From contig ONZJ01000002.1 of NCBI GenBank assembly GCA_900313005.1, positions 3,693,909-3,757,908 of the forward strand: a DNA stretch of 64,000 nt, written 5' to 3'. The position numbers and the translations under genes are program-made. Each line of letters opens with the position of its first letter. The first letter of the stretch is position 1. The DNA is from Rhodobacteraceae bacterium EL129. GTDB lineage: Bacteria; Pseudomonadota; Alphaproteobacteria; Rhodobacterales; Rhodobacteraceae. Positions 1-7,707 of this stretch are shown one piece after another. The notes below the pieces were generated by a model that searched no databases, was not told where the DNA came from, and worked only from the letters and a program-made list of their open reading frames with translations.

Positions 1-234
1 GAGTTTATTGAAGCCCCGATGGAACCTTTGCAGACGATTATTGATGAGATCGGCCAGCAATCCTTGCGTGGATTGGCCGAGGTGCCCAAGATGTCAGATC
101 TGACCGGGTTCGGCCAGTTCCTGCAAAACCTCAAGAACCAGGGGATGCATCCTTACTTGATGGGCGACTTCCCTGTTTCTCATGGCCAAGGCGAAGCACC
201 GCTGTCTCAACCTAAACCTTACCTGGTGCGGTGA
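1..234 (+). CDS. C-terminal end of an unrecognised protein (truncated by window edge)
   Basis: An open frame enters at base 1 and runs 77 codons to a TGA at 232-234. The visible tail is soluble, with no membrane segment, and ends in a Pro/Gln-rich stretch (SQPKPYLVR). I do not recognise the family. The stop lies only 6 bases before the ATG of the sulfotransferase gene, which has no clear ribosome-binding site of its own, so the two are probably translationally coupled and may share a task in sulfated-glycan or surface metabolism (inference). The true start is outside the window. Confidence 0.6.
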   Translation, partial: EFIEAPMEPLQTIIDEIGQQSLRGLAEVPKMSDLTGFGQFLQNLKNQGMHPYLMGDFPVSHGQGEAPLSQPKPYLVR

Positions 235-240
235 TTGTGA

Positions 241-1662
241 ATGTCTCAGTTTGACTATTTTGTTGTGTTCGCAGAAATGCGCACCGGCTCGAACTTTCTT
301 GAGGCCAATCTGAACGCCTTTGACAGCTTTACGTGTCATGGTGAGGCGTTTAATCCGCACTTCATTGGTTATCCCAACAGCACCGAAATTCTGGGCGTGA
401 CGCAGGAAATGCGGGACGGGGATCCTGAAAGGTTGATCAATACGATCAAGGAATATTCTGAGGGCTTGGGCGGATTCCGTCTGTTTCACGACCACGATGC
501 GCGCGCCACCGAGATTGTGCTAAGCGAACCGCGCTGTGCCAAGATTATTCTGACACGCAACCCAGCTGAAAGTTATGTCAGCTGGAAAATCGCGCAGGCC
601 ACGGGCCAGTGGAAGCTGACCAACGTCAAACGGCGCAAAGACAGCAAGATCAGCTTTGACGGGATCGAGTTTGAGCAACACATCACCGCCCTGCAGGAAT
701 TTCAGGTGTTTTTAATGAATCGGCTGCAGACCTCGGGGCAAACCGCGTTTTACGTGGCCTATGAAGACCTGCAATCGGTCGAGGTGATGAACGGGCTGGC
801 CAAATTTCTGGGCGCTGACGAACAATTGGATGCGCTTGACGATAAGCTCAAGAAACAAAATCCCAGTTCGATGCAGGACAAGGTCGCCAACTTTGACGAG
901 ATGCAGACGGCCCTTGCCGACGGCGATGCGTTTAATCTGTCCCGCACTCCAAACTTTGAGCCGCGTCGCGGTCCGGGCGTGCCAGGCTTTTTGACAGGCG
1001 CACATGCGCCACTTATGTACATGCCCGTGCGATCCGGGCCTGAGAAATCTGTTGTCGACTGGTTGGCAGCCTTGGATGATGTCCCGGCCGAAACGTTGGA
1101 TGTGAAACACAATCAAAAGTCGCTGCGCCAATGGAAAAGGTCCAAGAAGGGCCATCGCAGCTTTACCGTCATCCGCCATCCTGTCGCCCGCGCGCATGCA
1201 GCATTTTGCGATCGTATTTTGAACCGAGGTCCGGGCACATTTACTGAAATTCGCAAGACGCTGCGCAACTTCTACAAGGTGCCGCTGCCTGGTCAAATCA
1301 CTGAGGAGTACGACAGACGCGCGCATCGTGAGGCCTTTGTTGGATTTCTTGAGTTTCTCAAAGCTAATCTGGCAGGGCAAACAGGCATTCGGGTGGATGC
1401 CAATTGGGCGACACAGTCCGCCGTTATTCAAGGCATGGGTGTGTTCGCCCTGCCCGACATGATTATCCGTGAAGATGAGATGGACAGTTATCTGCCTGCC
1501 CTAGCGCAGCAGGTTGGGTATCTGAAACCGGTTAAGCCGCACCCTCCGCCCGAAGACTGTCCGATCCCCTTGTCAGAGATTTACGACACAGAGATCGAAA
1601 CGTTGGTAAAGGAGATCTACCAGCGCGATTACATGATGTTTGGATTTATAAGCTGGGGCTGA
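241..1662 (+). CDS. Two-domain sulfotransferase (NodH/Stf0-like)
   Basis: A 473-residue cytosolic protein. The N-terminal half carries a PAPS 5'-phosphosulfate-binding motif of the Stf0/NodH kind (FAEMRTGSNFLEANL, about residues 10-24) and a 3'-phosphate-binding motif (ILTRNPAESYVSWK, about 102-115). These indicate transfer of sulfate from PAPS to a glycan or lipid. The C-terminal half, after about residue 290, has a second sulfotransferase-like signature (FTVIRHPVARAHAAF) but a poor 5' loop, so it looks like a degenerate duplicated domain. The length is about twice that of a single-domain enzyme. It ends 5 bases from the convergent ptsN gene. The family is clear; the substrate is unknown. 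Confidence 0.8.
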   Translation: MSQFDYFVVFAEMRTGSNFLEANLNAFDSFTCHGEAFNPHFIGYPNSTEILGVTQEMRDGDPERLINTIKEYSEGLGGFRLFHDHDARATEIVLSEPRCAKIILTRNPAESYVSWKIAQATGQWKLTNVKRRKDSKISFDGIEFEQHITALQEFQVFLMNRLQTSGQTAFYVAYEDLQSVEVMNGLAKFLGADEQLDALDDKLKKQNPSSMQDKVANFDEMQTALADGDAFNLSRTPNFEPRRGPGVPGFLTGAHAPLMYMPVRSGPEKSVVDWLAALDDVPAETLDVKHNQKSLRQWKRSKKGHRSFTVIRHPVARAHAAFCDRILNRGPGTFTEIRKTLRNFYKVPLPGQITEEYDRRAHREAFVGFLEFLKANLAGQTGIRVDANWATQSAVIQGMGVFALPDMIIREDEMDSYLPALAQQVGYLKPVKPHPPPEDCPIPLSEIYDTEIETLVKEIYQRDYMMFGFISWG

Positions 1663-1666
1663 TGCT

Positions 1667-2131
1667 TCAGGCCGCCTGCATTGACTGCGATTCCGTCATT
1701 ATGGTGTACAGCGTTGCAGGGTCGGCATTCGCGCGCAATTTTGTACACAGTGATTTATCCCGCAAAGTGCGCGACACCAGCGCCAATGCCTTGAGGTGTT
1801 CAACACCTGCATCATGCGGGGCAAAAAGGGCAAAGGCCAGATCGACGGGCTGGCGATCAACTGAGTCAAAATCAATCGCATTGTCCATCAGTACCAGTGC
1901 ACCGACCACTTGATCGAGGCCATCAAGCCGCGCATGAGGCAAGGCGACCCCGTGGCCCACACCTGTGGGCCCCAGAGATTCGCGTTCTTGCAAGGCTTCA
2001 ACGGCCTTGGTTTGCGGCACGCCGTGGACTTGCTCAACAATATCACCCAAAGCGTGAAACAAACGCTTTTTGCTAGAGGCTGCAGAAAGCACCCGAATAG
2101 CCTCAGGCTTGAGGATTTCTGTCATATCCAT
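1667..2131 (-). CDS. ptsN: PTS IIA-like nitrogen-regulatory protein
   Basis: A 154-residue EIIA-Ntr protein of usual family length. The phosphorylatable histidine is His66 in GHGVALPHARL, the EIIA(Ntr/Fru) signature. It takes phosphate from NPr and acts as a regulator rather than a sugar carrier. I chose the ATG at 2131 because AGGAGC lies 9 bases upstream; longer readings run into the preceding hpf gene. It is the last gene of the rnd-lptC-lptA-lptB-hpf-ptsN string, the order common in alphaproteobacteria. The usual rpoN neighbour is absent here. Confidence 0.93.
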   Translation of the reverse strand: MDMTEILKPEAIRVLSAASSKKRLFHALGDIVEQVHGVPQTKAVEALQERESLGPTGVGHGVALPHARLDGLDQVVGALVLMDNAIDFDSVDRQPVDLAFALFAPHDAGVEHLKALALVSRTLRDKSLCTKLRANADPATLYTIMTESQSMQAA

Positions 2132-2183
2132 TTTGTAACTGCTCCTATGGTCGGCTGGCTTGGGCCGCTGGCCATATTGATTT

Positions 2184-2747
2184 TTAAGGGTCGATCCAGC
2201 CGATGTTGCCATCATCCCGGCGATACACGACATTCAACCCTTCTTTTCCCTCATTTCTAAAGACCAGCACAGGCGCTCCTGCCAATTCCATCTGCATAAC
2301 CGCTTCGCCGACCGTCAATGATGGGATCTGTGTTTCCATCTCAGCGACGATCATGGGTTGCAGTGTATCGGGCTCTGATTCCTGATCCTCTTGTTCAGAC
2401 GCGAGGATATACGAGGACGCGCCCATAAGTTCAACCGGTTCGGTACGGTCTTTATGATGATCTTTAAGACGACGTTTATAGCGCCGGAGTTGCTTCTCTA
2501 TTTTGTCGCAACACTTGTCAAATGCCTCATAAATTTCATGGGCATGTGCTTTGGCTTGCGTGGTCAAGCCTGTCGAGAGATGCACAGTGGTTTCGCAAAC
2601 AAATTCATTGGCGCTTTTTGAGAATATGACGTTGGCGTCTGTTGGACGCTCGGCATATTTCTGAACTGCACTGCCTAAATCCTGCTGCACGTGAGTTTGC
2701 AGGGCGGCACCAATATCGATCTGTTTTCCACTGATTTGATAGCGCAT
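2184..2747 (-). CDS. hpf: Long-form ribosome hibernation promoting factor
   Basis: A 187-residue protein with an N-terminal S30AE domain (about residues 1-100, starting MRYQISGKQIDIG) and a C-terminal domain (about 130-187) of the type that dimerises 70S ribosomes into 100S particles in long HPFs. The highly basic linker after the first domain (KQLRRYKRRLKDHHK) fits rRNA contact. The start at 2747 is set by AGGAG 5 bases upstream. It sits 52 bases before ptsN on the same strand, a conserved pairing. It probably has its own promoter, because the 255 bases upstream hold a long inverted repeat and no gene. Confidence 0.93.
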   Translation of the reverse strand: MRYQISGKQIDIGAALQTHVQQDLGSAVQKYAERPTDANVIFSKSANEFVCETTVHLSTGLTTQAKAHAHEIYEAFDKCCDKIEKQLRRYKRRLKDHHKDRTEPVELMGASSYILASEQEDQESEPDTLQPMIVAEMETQIPSLTVGEAVMQMELAGAPVLVFRNEGKEGLNVVYRRDDGNIGWIDP

Positions 2748-3002
2748 CTTGTCTCCTTCAATTGATAATACAGGCGCCACAGGGCACGGTTGGGCCGGAC
2801 TTGTGATTATGCCTGCGTGAGGAAGTATGACATCGAAAAACTTTGCCTTTGCCCGGGACCCAGAGTGCAGGTCCTGTGATCGTGCAGCGCGTATTTTCGT
2901 AATGTCATACCCTCATTTGACGCCCGTTGACCCCGATTTGTCAATGACGAAGGCGACAGGTCCCGACAAATCGCAGGATTTTGTCTGAGTTGTTAACAGT
3001 TG
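2748..3002 (-). other. lptB-hpf intergenic region with a long bipartite inverted repeat
   Basis: No credible gene is seen in these 255 bases. Perfect 9-base arms GTATGACAT (2825-2833) and ATGTCATAC (2902-2910) are continued inwards by CGAAAA (2834-2839) and TTTTCG (2894-2899), interrupted only by a 2-base bulge on one side. A small inner hairpin GGACC/GGTCC (2856-2860, 2870-2874) lies in the loop. The whole could fold as a branched stem of about 86 nt in the RNA leading into hpf. Many alphaproteobacteria have rpoN in this position. Function unknown. Confidence 0.5.
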
Positions 3003-3761
3003 TTAAGAAATACGAAAATTGTCGCCCAGGTAGACACGGCGCACGTTTTCGTTTTCAACTACGTCGTTGGGTGTGCCCGACATTAGGACCTGTCCATCGT
3101 GAAGAATGTAGGCACGATCCACGATCTCGAGGGTCTCGCGGACATTGTGATCGGTGATCAATACACCGATGCCACGTTTCTTCAAATCAGACACCAATGC
3201 GCGAATATCGCCGACCGAGATTGGATCCACACCAGCGAACGGTTCATCCAACAAAAGATATCGAGGATTGGCAGCCAAACAACGGGCAATCTCGACGCGG
3301 CGGCGCTCCCCTCCGGACAAGGCGAGCGCAGGAGCGCGGCGCAGATGCTCAACTGAAAATTCCGACAGCAGCTTTTCCAGCCGCTCACGACGCGCGCGCC
3401 GATTGGGGTAAGAAATGTCGAGAATGGCCAGAATGTTGTCTTCAACTGACATGCCGCGGAAGATGGACATTTCCTGAGGTAGATACCCGATCCCCAGCTT
3501 GGCGCGGCGGTACATTGGCAAATTGGTGACGTCTCGGCCTTCGATAAGAACATGCCCGCCTTCGGGATAGATCAATCCGGCGATTGCATAAAAAGTGGTG
3601 GTCTTGCCGCATCCGTTGGGCCCCAGAAGTGCGACCACCTCGCCTTGTTGCAAGTCGATGGATACGTCGCGGATCACCACACGCTTGTTATAGCTTTTGC
3701 GCAGGTTTTGAATCCGCAAGCCTTCGTTTTCGGCTGCAATATGCAAGTCGGGCTTGGTCAT
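3003..3761 (-). CDS. lptB: LPS export ABC transporter ATP-binding protein LptB
   Basis: A 252-residue ABC ATPase that powers lipopolysaccharide extraction by LptB2FG at the inner membrane. It has Walker A GPNGCGKT (47-54), the signature LSGGERRR, and Walker B ending LLLDEPFAGVDP, followed by the switch region ITDHNVRETL. The text matches LptB closely and the length is standard. It follows lptA with a 3-base gap in the same operon. The LptF and LptG permeases are not in the window. Confidence 0.95.
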   Translation of the reverse strand: MTKPDLHIAAENEGLRIQNLRKSYNKRVVIRDVSIDLQQGEVVALLGPNGCGKTTTFYAIAGLIYPEGGHVLIEGRDVTNLPMYRRAKLGIGYLPQEMSIFRGMSVEDNILAILDISYPNRRARRERLEKLLSEFSVEHLRRAPALALSGGERRRVEIARCLAANPRYLLLDEPFAGVDPISVGDIRALVSDLKKRGIGVLITDHNVRETLEIVDRAYILHDGQVLMSGTPNDVVENENVRRVYLGDNFRIS

Positions 3762-3764
3762 GCT

Positions 3765-4268
3765 TTAGTTGTCCTGCTCGGGTTGCAGCACAGTTTTGAC
3801 ACGACCGCTCATCCTCGCGGTGCCTGCCTTGGTGTCCACGAACATCTTGTCCGCGGTCAGGGCATTGCGCCCCTGCACCAGCAGGACATCACCCTTCATT
3901 TCAATCAGGCCAGATTCGATATTATAGTCGGCATTCGAGGCCTCAGCCGCATCTTCTCCGCTGACCAATGTCACGCCACCTGACGCTTGCAGCCGTTCGA
4001 TACCGGATTGATCTTGCAAGTAGACGACCAGAACGCGAGGGGCTGACAAGCGCATTTCGCCCTGCCCGATCAAGACGTTCCCCGTAAAGACCGCCGTGCC
4101 GTCATTTTGGTTAACCGCCAGGTTGTCTGCGGTTACTTCGACAGGAAGGTCGGTATTTTGTTCTGTATTCCCAAAGGCAATTTGCGCGCCCTGTGCCAGC
4201 GCTGCGGCTGGAATACTCAATAAACAAAGCGAAAGAGCGATGGGATTCAAAAGCCGCACGAAATTCAA
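3765..4268 (-). CDS. lptA: Periplasmic LPS transport protein LptA (OstA-like)
   Basis: A 167-residue secreted protein with a Sec signal peptide (cleavage near ALAQG, about residue 26) and one OstA/LptA jellyroll domain (about 40-155). Such proteins form the periplasmic bridge that carries LPS to LptD. Its ATG overlaps the stop of lptC by 4 bases, so the genes are translationally coupled. The acidic tail (QPEQDN) is unremarkable. Position between lptC and lptB confirms the call. Confidence 0.9.
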   Translation of the reverse strand: MNFVRLLNPIALSLCLLSIPAAALAQGAQIAFGNTEQNTDLPVEVTADNLAVNQNDGTAVFTGNVLIGQGEMRLSAPRVLVVYLQDQSGIERLQASGGVTLVSGEDAAEASNADYNIESGLIEMKGDVLLVQGRNALTADKMFVDTKAGTARMSGRVKTVLQPEQDN

Positions 4269-4879
4269 TCCTTGGGGTTGTTGGGTTTGTATACCAGCTT
4301 CACCCCGTCGGTGAACAGTATTTCTGCGTTCTGGCTATCTTCGTCCGATGTCAGACGCATTTTGCCCGCGGTCAGGTCGCCGGGGGGGCCAGAAGCTTGG
4401 ACCATGCCCGGTGTTTCGGCAAACAGCCTGTCATACCGTGCTTCTAGAACTTCTGTTCGGATCACATACCCTGTGGTCGTTTCAATCGTCACATTCCCAT
4501 CCATGGATGCGGTCAATTCACCTTGATTCATATCGGCATGATCTGCGGTGATATCAATGACACTGCCTTCGCTCAGGCGTATTTCAGCCACGACGTCATC
4601 CGCACTGAGGCGGTCGGGGTTTTCCAGATCAGGGCGGGCGACGCGTGCGCGAAACATCACTTCGTCCCCGCCGCTGGTGGTGCCGGCAAATGACGGGTTG
4701 CTGACGCCTTGATCTCGGGCGCGTTGTTCCAGATCGACCTGAGCGACGGTTGGTTGCTGTGTCGGGTCGATGGTACGTGAAATCAGAAACAACGTGGAGA
4801 GAAGCGCAAGGGCCGCCAAAGGCAGAATAATCTTGGCCCAGGTGACCGCCCTGGAATAAAGGTCCGCTTCCCAGGCCAT
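4265..4879 (-). CDS. lptC: LPS export system protein LptC
   Basis: A 204-residue bitopic inner-membrane protein. One N-terminal membrane span (about residues 14-34, LPLAALALLSTLFLI) is followed by a periplasmic LptC-like domain, which passes LPS from LptB2FG to LptA. The ATG at 4879 overlaps the rnd stop codon by one base (TGATG). A longer reading to 4909 would intrude into rnd and is less likely. Gene order lptC-lptA-lptB is classical. Confidence 0.88.
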   Translation of the reverse strand: MAWEADLYSRAVTWAKIILPLAALALLSTLFLISRTIDPTQQPTVAQVDLEQRARDQGVSNPSFAGTTSGGDEVMFRARVARPDLENPDRLSADDVVAEIRLSEGSVIDITADHADMNQGELTASMDGNVTIETTTGYVIRTEVLEARYDRLFAETPGMVQASGPPGDLTAGKMRLTSDEDSQNAEILFTDGVKLVYKPNNPKD

Positions 4880-5490
4880 CAGTGCGAGAAAATGTCGATG
4901 TCTGGCCAACCTTCTAAATCGAGCAGCGCGCGTGTCGGCAAGAAATCAAAACACGCCTGTGCCCGTTCGGTCCGACCTTCACGTGCCAATCGCGTGTTCA
5001 ATTCATCGCGCAGGGCGTGCAGATACAAAACATCAGACGCGGCATATTCCATCTGTGCCTCCGTCAGATCCGCTGCACCCCAATCTGAGGATTGTTGCTG
5101 CTTGGAGATGTCGATGCCCAGCAGCTCCTGAAGCAGGTTTTTCAACCCATGGCGATCGGTGTACGTGCGGATCAGTTTGCTGGCGATCTTGGTGCAATAG
5201 ACAGGCGCCGTCAGCGTGCCGAAAGCGTTGTGCATTGCCGCAATATCGAACCGGCCAAAGTGAAACAGCTTCAGGACATCTGGGTTAGCCAACATGGCAC
5301 AGAGGTTGGGGGCGGTGCTCTGGCCTTTTTCAATCTGGACCAAATGAGCATGGCCATCGCCACCGGACATCTGAACCACGCACAAGCGGTCCCGATGCGG
5401 GTTCAATCCCATAGTTTCGCAATCAATGGCCACAACAGGACCAAGGTTTAGCCCATCGGGTAAATCGTTTTTGTAGAGGTGGTTGGTCAT
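4879..5490 (-). CDS. rnd: Ribonuclease D-type 3'-5' exonuclease
   Basis: A 203-residue DEDDy exonuclease. Motif I is VAIDCETMGL, motif II lies around FHFGRFDIAAM, and motif III is YAASDVLYLHAL with the Tyr and Asp of the DEDDy class. It lacks the HRDC domains of E. coli RNase D, as is usual for short alphaproteobacterial forms. It acts in 3' maturation of tRNA and other stable RNA. The start at 5490 (MTNHLYKND) matches the conserved domain edge. It heads the lpt operon. The copied tRNA-Leu 3' end lies only 26 bases upstream, so this operon's original promoter was probably displaced. Confidence 0.88.
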   Translation of the reverse strand: MTNHLYKNDLPDGLNLGPVVAIDCETMGLNPHRDRLCVVQMSGGDGHAHLVQIEKGQSTAPNLCAMLANPDVLKLFHFGRFDIAAMHNAFGTLTAPVYCTKIASKLIRTYTDRHGLKNLLQELLGIDISKQQQSSDWGAADLTEAQMEYAASDVLYLHALRDELNTRLAREGRTERAQACFDFLPTRALLDLEGWPDIDIFSH

Positions 5491-5515
5491 GTGTTTCTTA
5501 CTTTCGTGGCAGCAA

Positions 5516-5531
5516 TGGTGCCCAGGAGAGG
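5516..5531 (-). repeat. Distal att-like direct repeat: copy of tRNA-Leu 3' end
   Basis: TGGTGCCCAGGAGAGG is identical to 12666-12681, the CCA end, acceptor strand and start of the T-arm of tRNA-Leu(CAG), in the same orientation. After base 16 the match breaks, though a weak gapped resemblance to the T-arm continues. Site-specific integration into a tRNA 3' end leaves exactly this pattern: an intact tRNA at one end of the insert and a short copy at the far end. It marks the probable left boundary of the 7.2-kb island. Confidence 0.75.
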
Positions 5532-5753
5532 CAAACATACCTCACCCCGCCATACCCCATGACATTCCACCATTCAATAAAAGCCAGACAAAGACCGCGA
5601 TCAGCGACGTCGTTGGGCTGAATATGTGAATAGTTCGGATCTGAGGGAGCAATTTGCAATAGCGATCGGTTCGAAAAAGGTCAGATATCGGTTTAAATCT
5701 GAGCGGTTCGTAAATCACGCCGGTCAAGTGCCTCAGAAAAAGGACGACGCGAC

Positions 5754-6746
5754 TTAAACCAATTTCGCAATTCGGTCGATCACTTGTTGTGCCCCTTTGG
5801 CACAGCGGTCGAGATAAGCTGTCACGGCCTGGGCTTCGGCATCGCTGAATGGTGGAACCACTGGCGCCGCGCCACTTGCAGTGCTGGCCGCGTTTCTGAG
5901 GTCCTGTAGCGACTTGACCCGTTCGGCATTGCCAAAGACGTCGATGCAAGACGAGGTGATTTTATGCGTGTTGGATTCAATCCCGAAAAACGGGGTGTGC
6001 GTTAAAAGACAGAACATCTGACCATGAAAGCGACCGGTCACCGCCTGGGCGTGCCCGGCCAGAAAGTTCAGTACCCGGTCCGGGTCAGATTTGGATTTGA
6101 CAAAGGGTAACTGCTCAGCACCCAGTTTGCGCAGCGCTTTTTGCACCCGTGGAAAGCGCCCGCGGGTCAGCGGCGGCTGCATCGACAACCAGTGCCAATC
6201 CAACGCTTGTGCTGTTTGCTGCAACTCGATGCTGGCCTCGGCAACCACAGAATCGATCACAATGCCGCCCTGGCGCGAATGAGCGGATGCAGAAAATGGC
6301 CGCGACAGGGAAAAATCCGGCACGGCAGCGGCCTCTATGTCTTTTTCGGCCAGATAGGCCTGGCTGCGGGTTTCGCGTACGTTGATTACGTCAAACTCGG
6401 CCAAAATCGTCAGGACCTCGGGCTCCAGCGTATCGGCAATGGAGTTGATCAGCGCCAGAGGTACATTCAATTCGGCCTTAAGATCCAATGCCGCTTGCAG
6501 CAAGCGTCCGACCCAGGGCCGTTTCGCGCTGCTGTGAATGCCACCTTCCCCGTGCACAACAATGACATCGGGGCGCAAACGCCGCACCGTATCGGCCCAG
6601 GCCTCCTGAAACATCTGCCCATGGGGCGTGGTATAGATCACCTCAATACCCTTGGAGCTGAGCAGCTGCACAATATTTCGCGATGCGAGTCTGCTGCCTG
6701 CGTGCAGCATATGTGAGGTGTCGTTCAAAAGGACGGCCTTGGGCAT
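5754..6746 (-). CDS. Polysaccharide pyruvyl transferase family protein
   Basis: About 330 residues. The C-terminal signature VTGRFHGQMFCLL followed by TPFFGIESNTHK is typical of the polysaccharide pyruvyl transferase family (CsaB/WcaK/AmsJ-like), which transfers pyruvate ketals from PEP to surface sugars. The N-terminus (LLNDTSHMLHAGSRL) also fits. I prefer the ATG at 6746, which has AGG 5 bases upstream; an ATG at 6758 is the alternative. It follows a sulfotransferase on the same strand. The exact reaction is not proven, since some family members have other transfer roles. Confidence 0.78.
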   Translation of the reverse strand: MPKAVLLNDTSHMLHAGSRLASRNIVQLLSSKGIEVIYTTPHGQMFQEAWADTVRRLRPDVIVVHGEGGIHSSAKRPWVGRLLQAALDLKAELNVPLALINSIADTLEPEVLTILAEFDVINVRETRSQAYLAEKDIEAAAVPDFSLSRPFSASAHSRQGGIVIDSVVAEASIELQQTAQALDWHWLSMQPPLTRGRFPRVQKALRKLGAEQLPFVKSKSDPDRVLNFLAGHAQAVTGRFHGQMFCLLTHTPFFGIESNTHKITSSCIDVFGNAERVKSLQDLRNAASTASGAAPVVPPFSDAEAQAVTAYLDRCAKGAQQVIDRIAKLV

Positions 6747-6791
6747 GGTCACCTGCATTCTTGGTTTGGGTCGTATCGGGGCGCTACTCGG

Positions 6792-7466
6792 TCAGCTGGA
6801 TGTTTGGTAGTCAAATTTGTCGAAGTCTTTGGCGTAGTAGGTCTCAAGCAGTCTGCGGCTTTCCGGACTGAGGTCCTCGGCAACATATTTGGCCTTGCGC
6901 CGCGCCCTTTTGAGATGCCCCAGAAGTTTGCGCGGTGACATTGTGAACGTCGGTCCACTGGCCTCCTTGGTCGTTGCGTTGCGATGGCCAAGCGACAGAG
7001 ATACACCCAAATCGGTGCAGAGCCGGGCGAAATCCGCCTCAAGTGTTTCAACATGTCCGATCCATGGCGATGCGATACCCTCGACATAAAGATGTTGGGG
7101 GCGGATCGAGCGAATGTGCTGCGTCCATTCCACACCTTCACTGACCAATTCGGCAAAGTGGTTCAACGACATTGGCACCTGCGGATAGACGTGTCGGTGG
7201 GTTTTGATCAGGTAACGGTGTAGCGAGGCGAAACGCTCAACGGGGTGTCTCGTGAAGCATAAAAACTGATAGGCTTTGACCTGATCTGGTGCCTCCCCGG
7301 TGCGGGCAGTGTAGCTGTCCAAAAATTCCGTGCTGGTCTCGTGCTTGGTCTCGGCGACGCCTTTGGTCGAATTGCCGTCCAGCGCTCCCAGGGCGGTGCG
7401 TAAACTGGTTCCGGCGGCCTTGGGTATATGCACGAAAACAAATCTGTACCGGTCGTTTACGATCAA
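6792..7466 (-). CDS. Sulfotransferase family 2 protein
   Basis: A 224-residue cytosolic enzyme of the Sulfotransfer_2 type. The PAPS 5'-phosphosulfate loop is FVHIPKAAGTSLR (about residues 10-22) and the 3'-phosphate motif is CFTRHPVERFASLHRY. It probably sulfates an extracellular polysaccharide made by this island. No ATG is available at the N-terminus: the frame is open from a TAG at 7500-7502, and the only sensible start is the TTG at 7466, which places the PAPS loop at the usual distance from the start. It is divergent from the acyltransferase gene. Confidence 0.82.
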   Translation of the reverse strand: MIVNDRYRFVFVHIPKAAGTSLRTALGALDGNSTKGVAETKHETSTEFLDSYTARTGEAPDQVKAYQFLCFTRHPVERFASLHRYLIKTHRHVYPQVPMSLNHFAELVSEGVEWTQHIRSIRPQHLYVEGIASPWIGHVETLEADFARLCTDLGVSLSLGHRNATTKEASGPTFTMSPRKLLGHLKRARRKAKYVAEDLSPESRRLLETYYAKDFDKFDYQTSS

Positions 7467-7707
7467 TTGAAATGTCTTTCTGATGGCGTCATAAAAAGTC
7501 TAAGCGGCTCAAACTACAAGTGAGGTGCGCAGAGGTCAAACTCAATTTTGACGGCCGTCTGTGGCCGAACATGCCTATGGTCAGACTATGGTAAACCGTG
7601 TATTGACCTTGTCGACCAGTCGGCACGAGGGCACGCAGCCCATTGGCGGCGCAATGCGGTCATTTTGGCAATTTTGTATTGCAGTACGAGAATTTGAGAC
7701 GTCGTAA

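Noticed and set aside
5516..5602. Second tRNA-Leu gene at the left repeat
   Set aside because: Only 16 bases match. No anticodon arm or D-arm follows, so it is an attachment-site copy, not a tRNA.
5542..5949. Minus-strand frame ending in a hydrophobic stretch before rnd
   Set aside because: It overlaps the pyruvyltransferase-like gene, lacks a credible start, and only the last ~20 codons look like a membrane segment. It may be chance.
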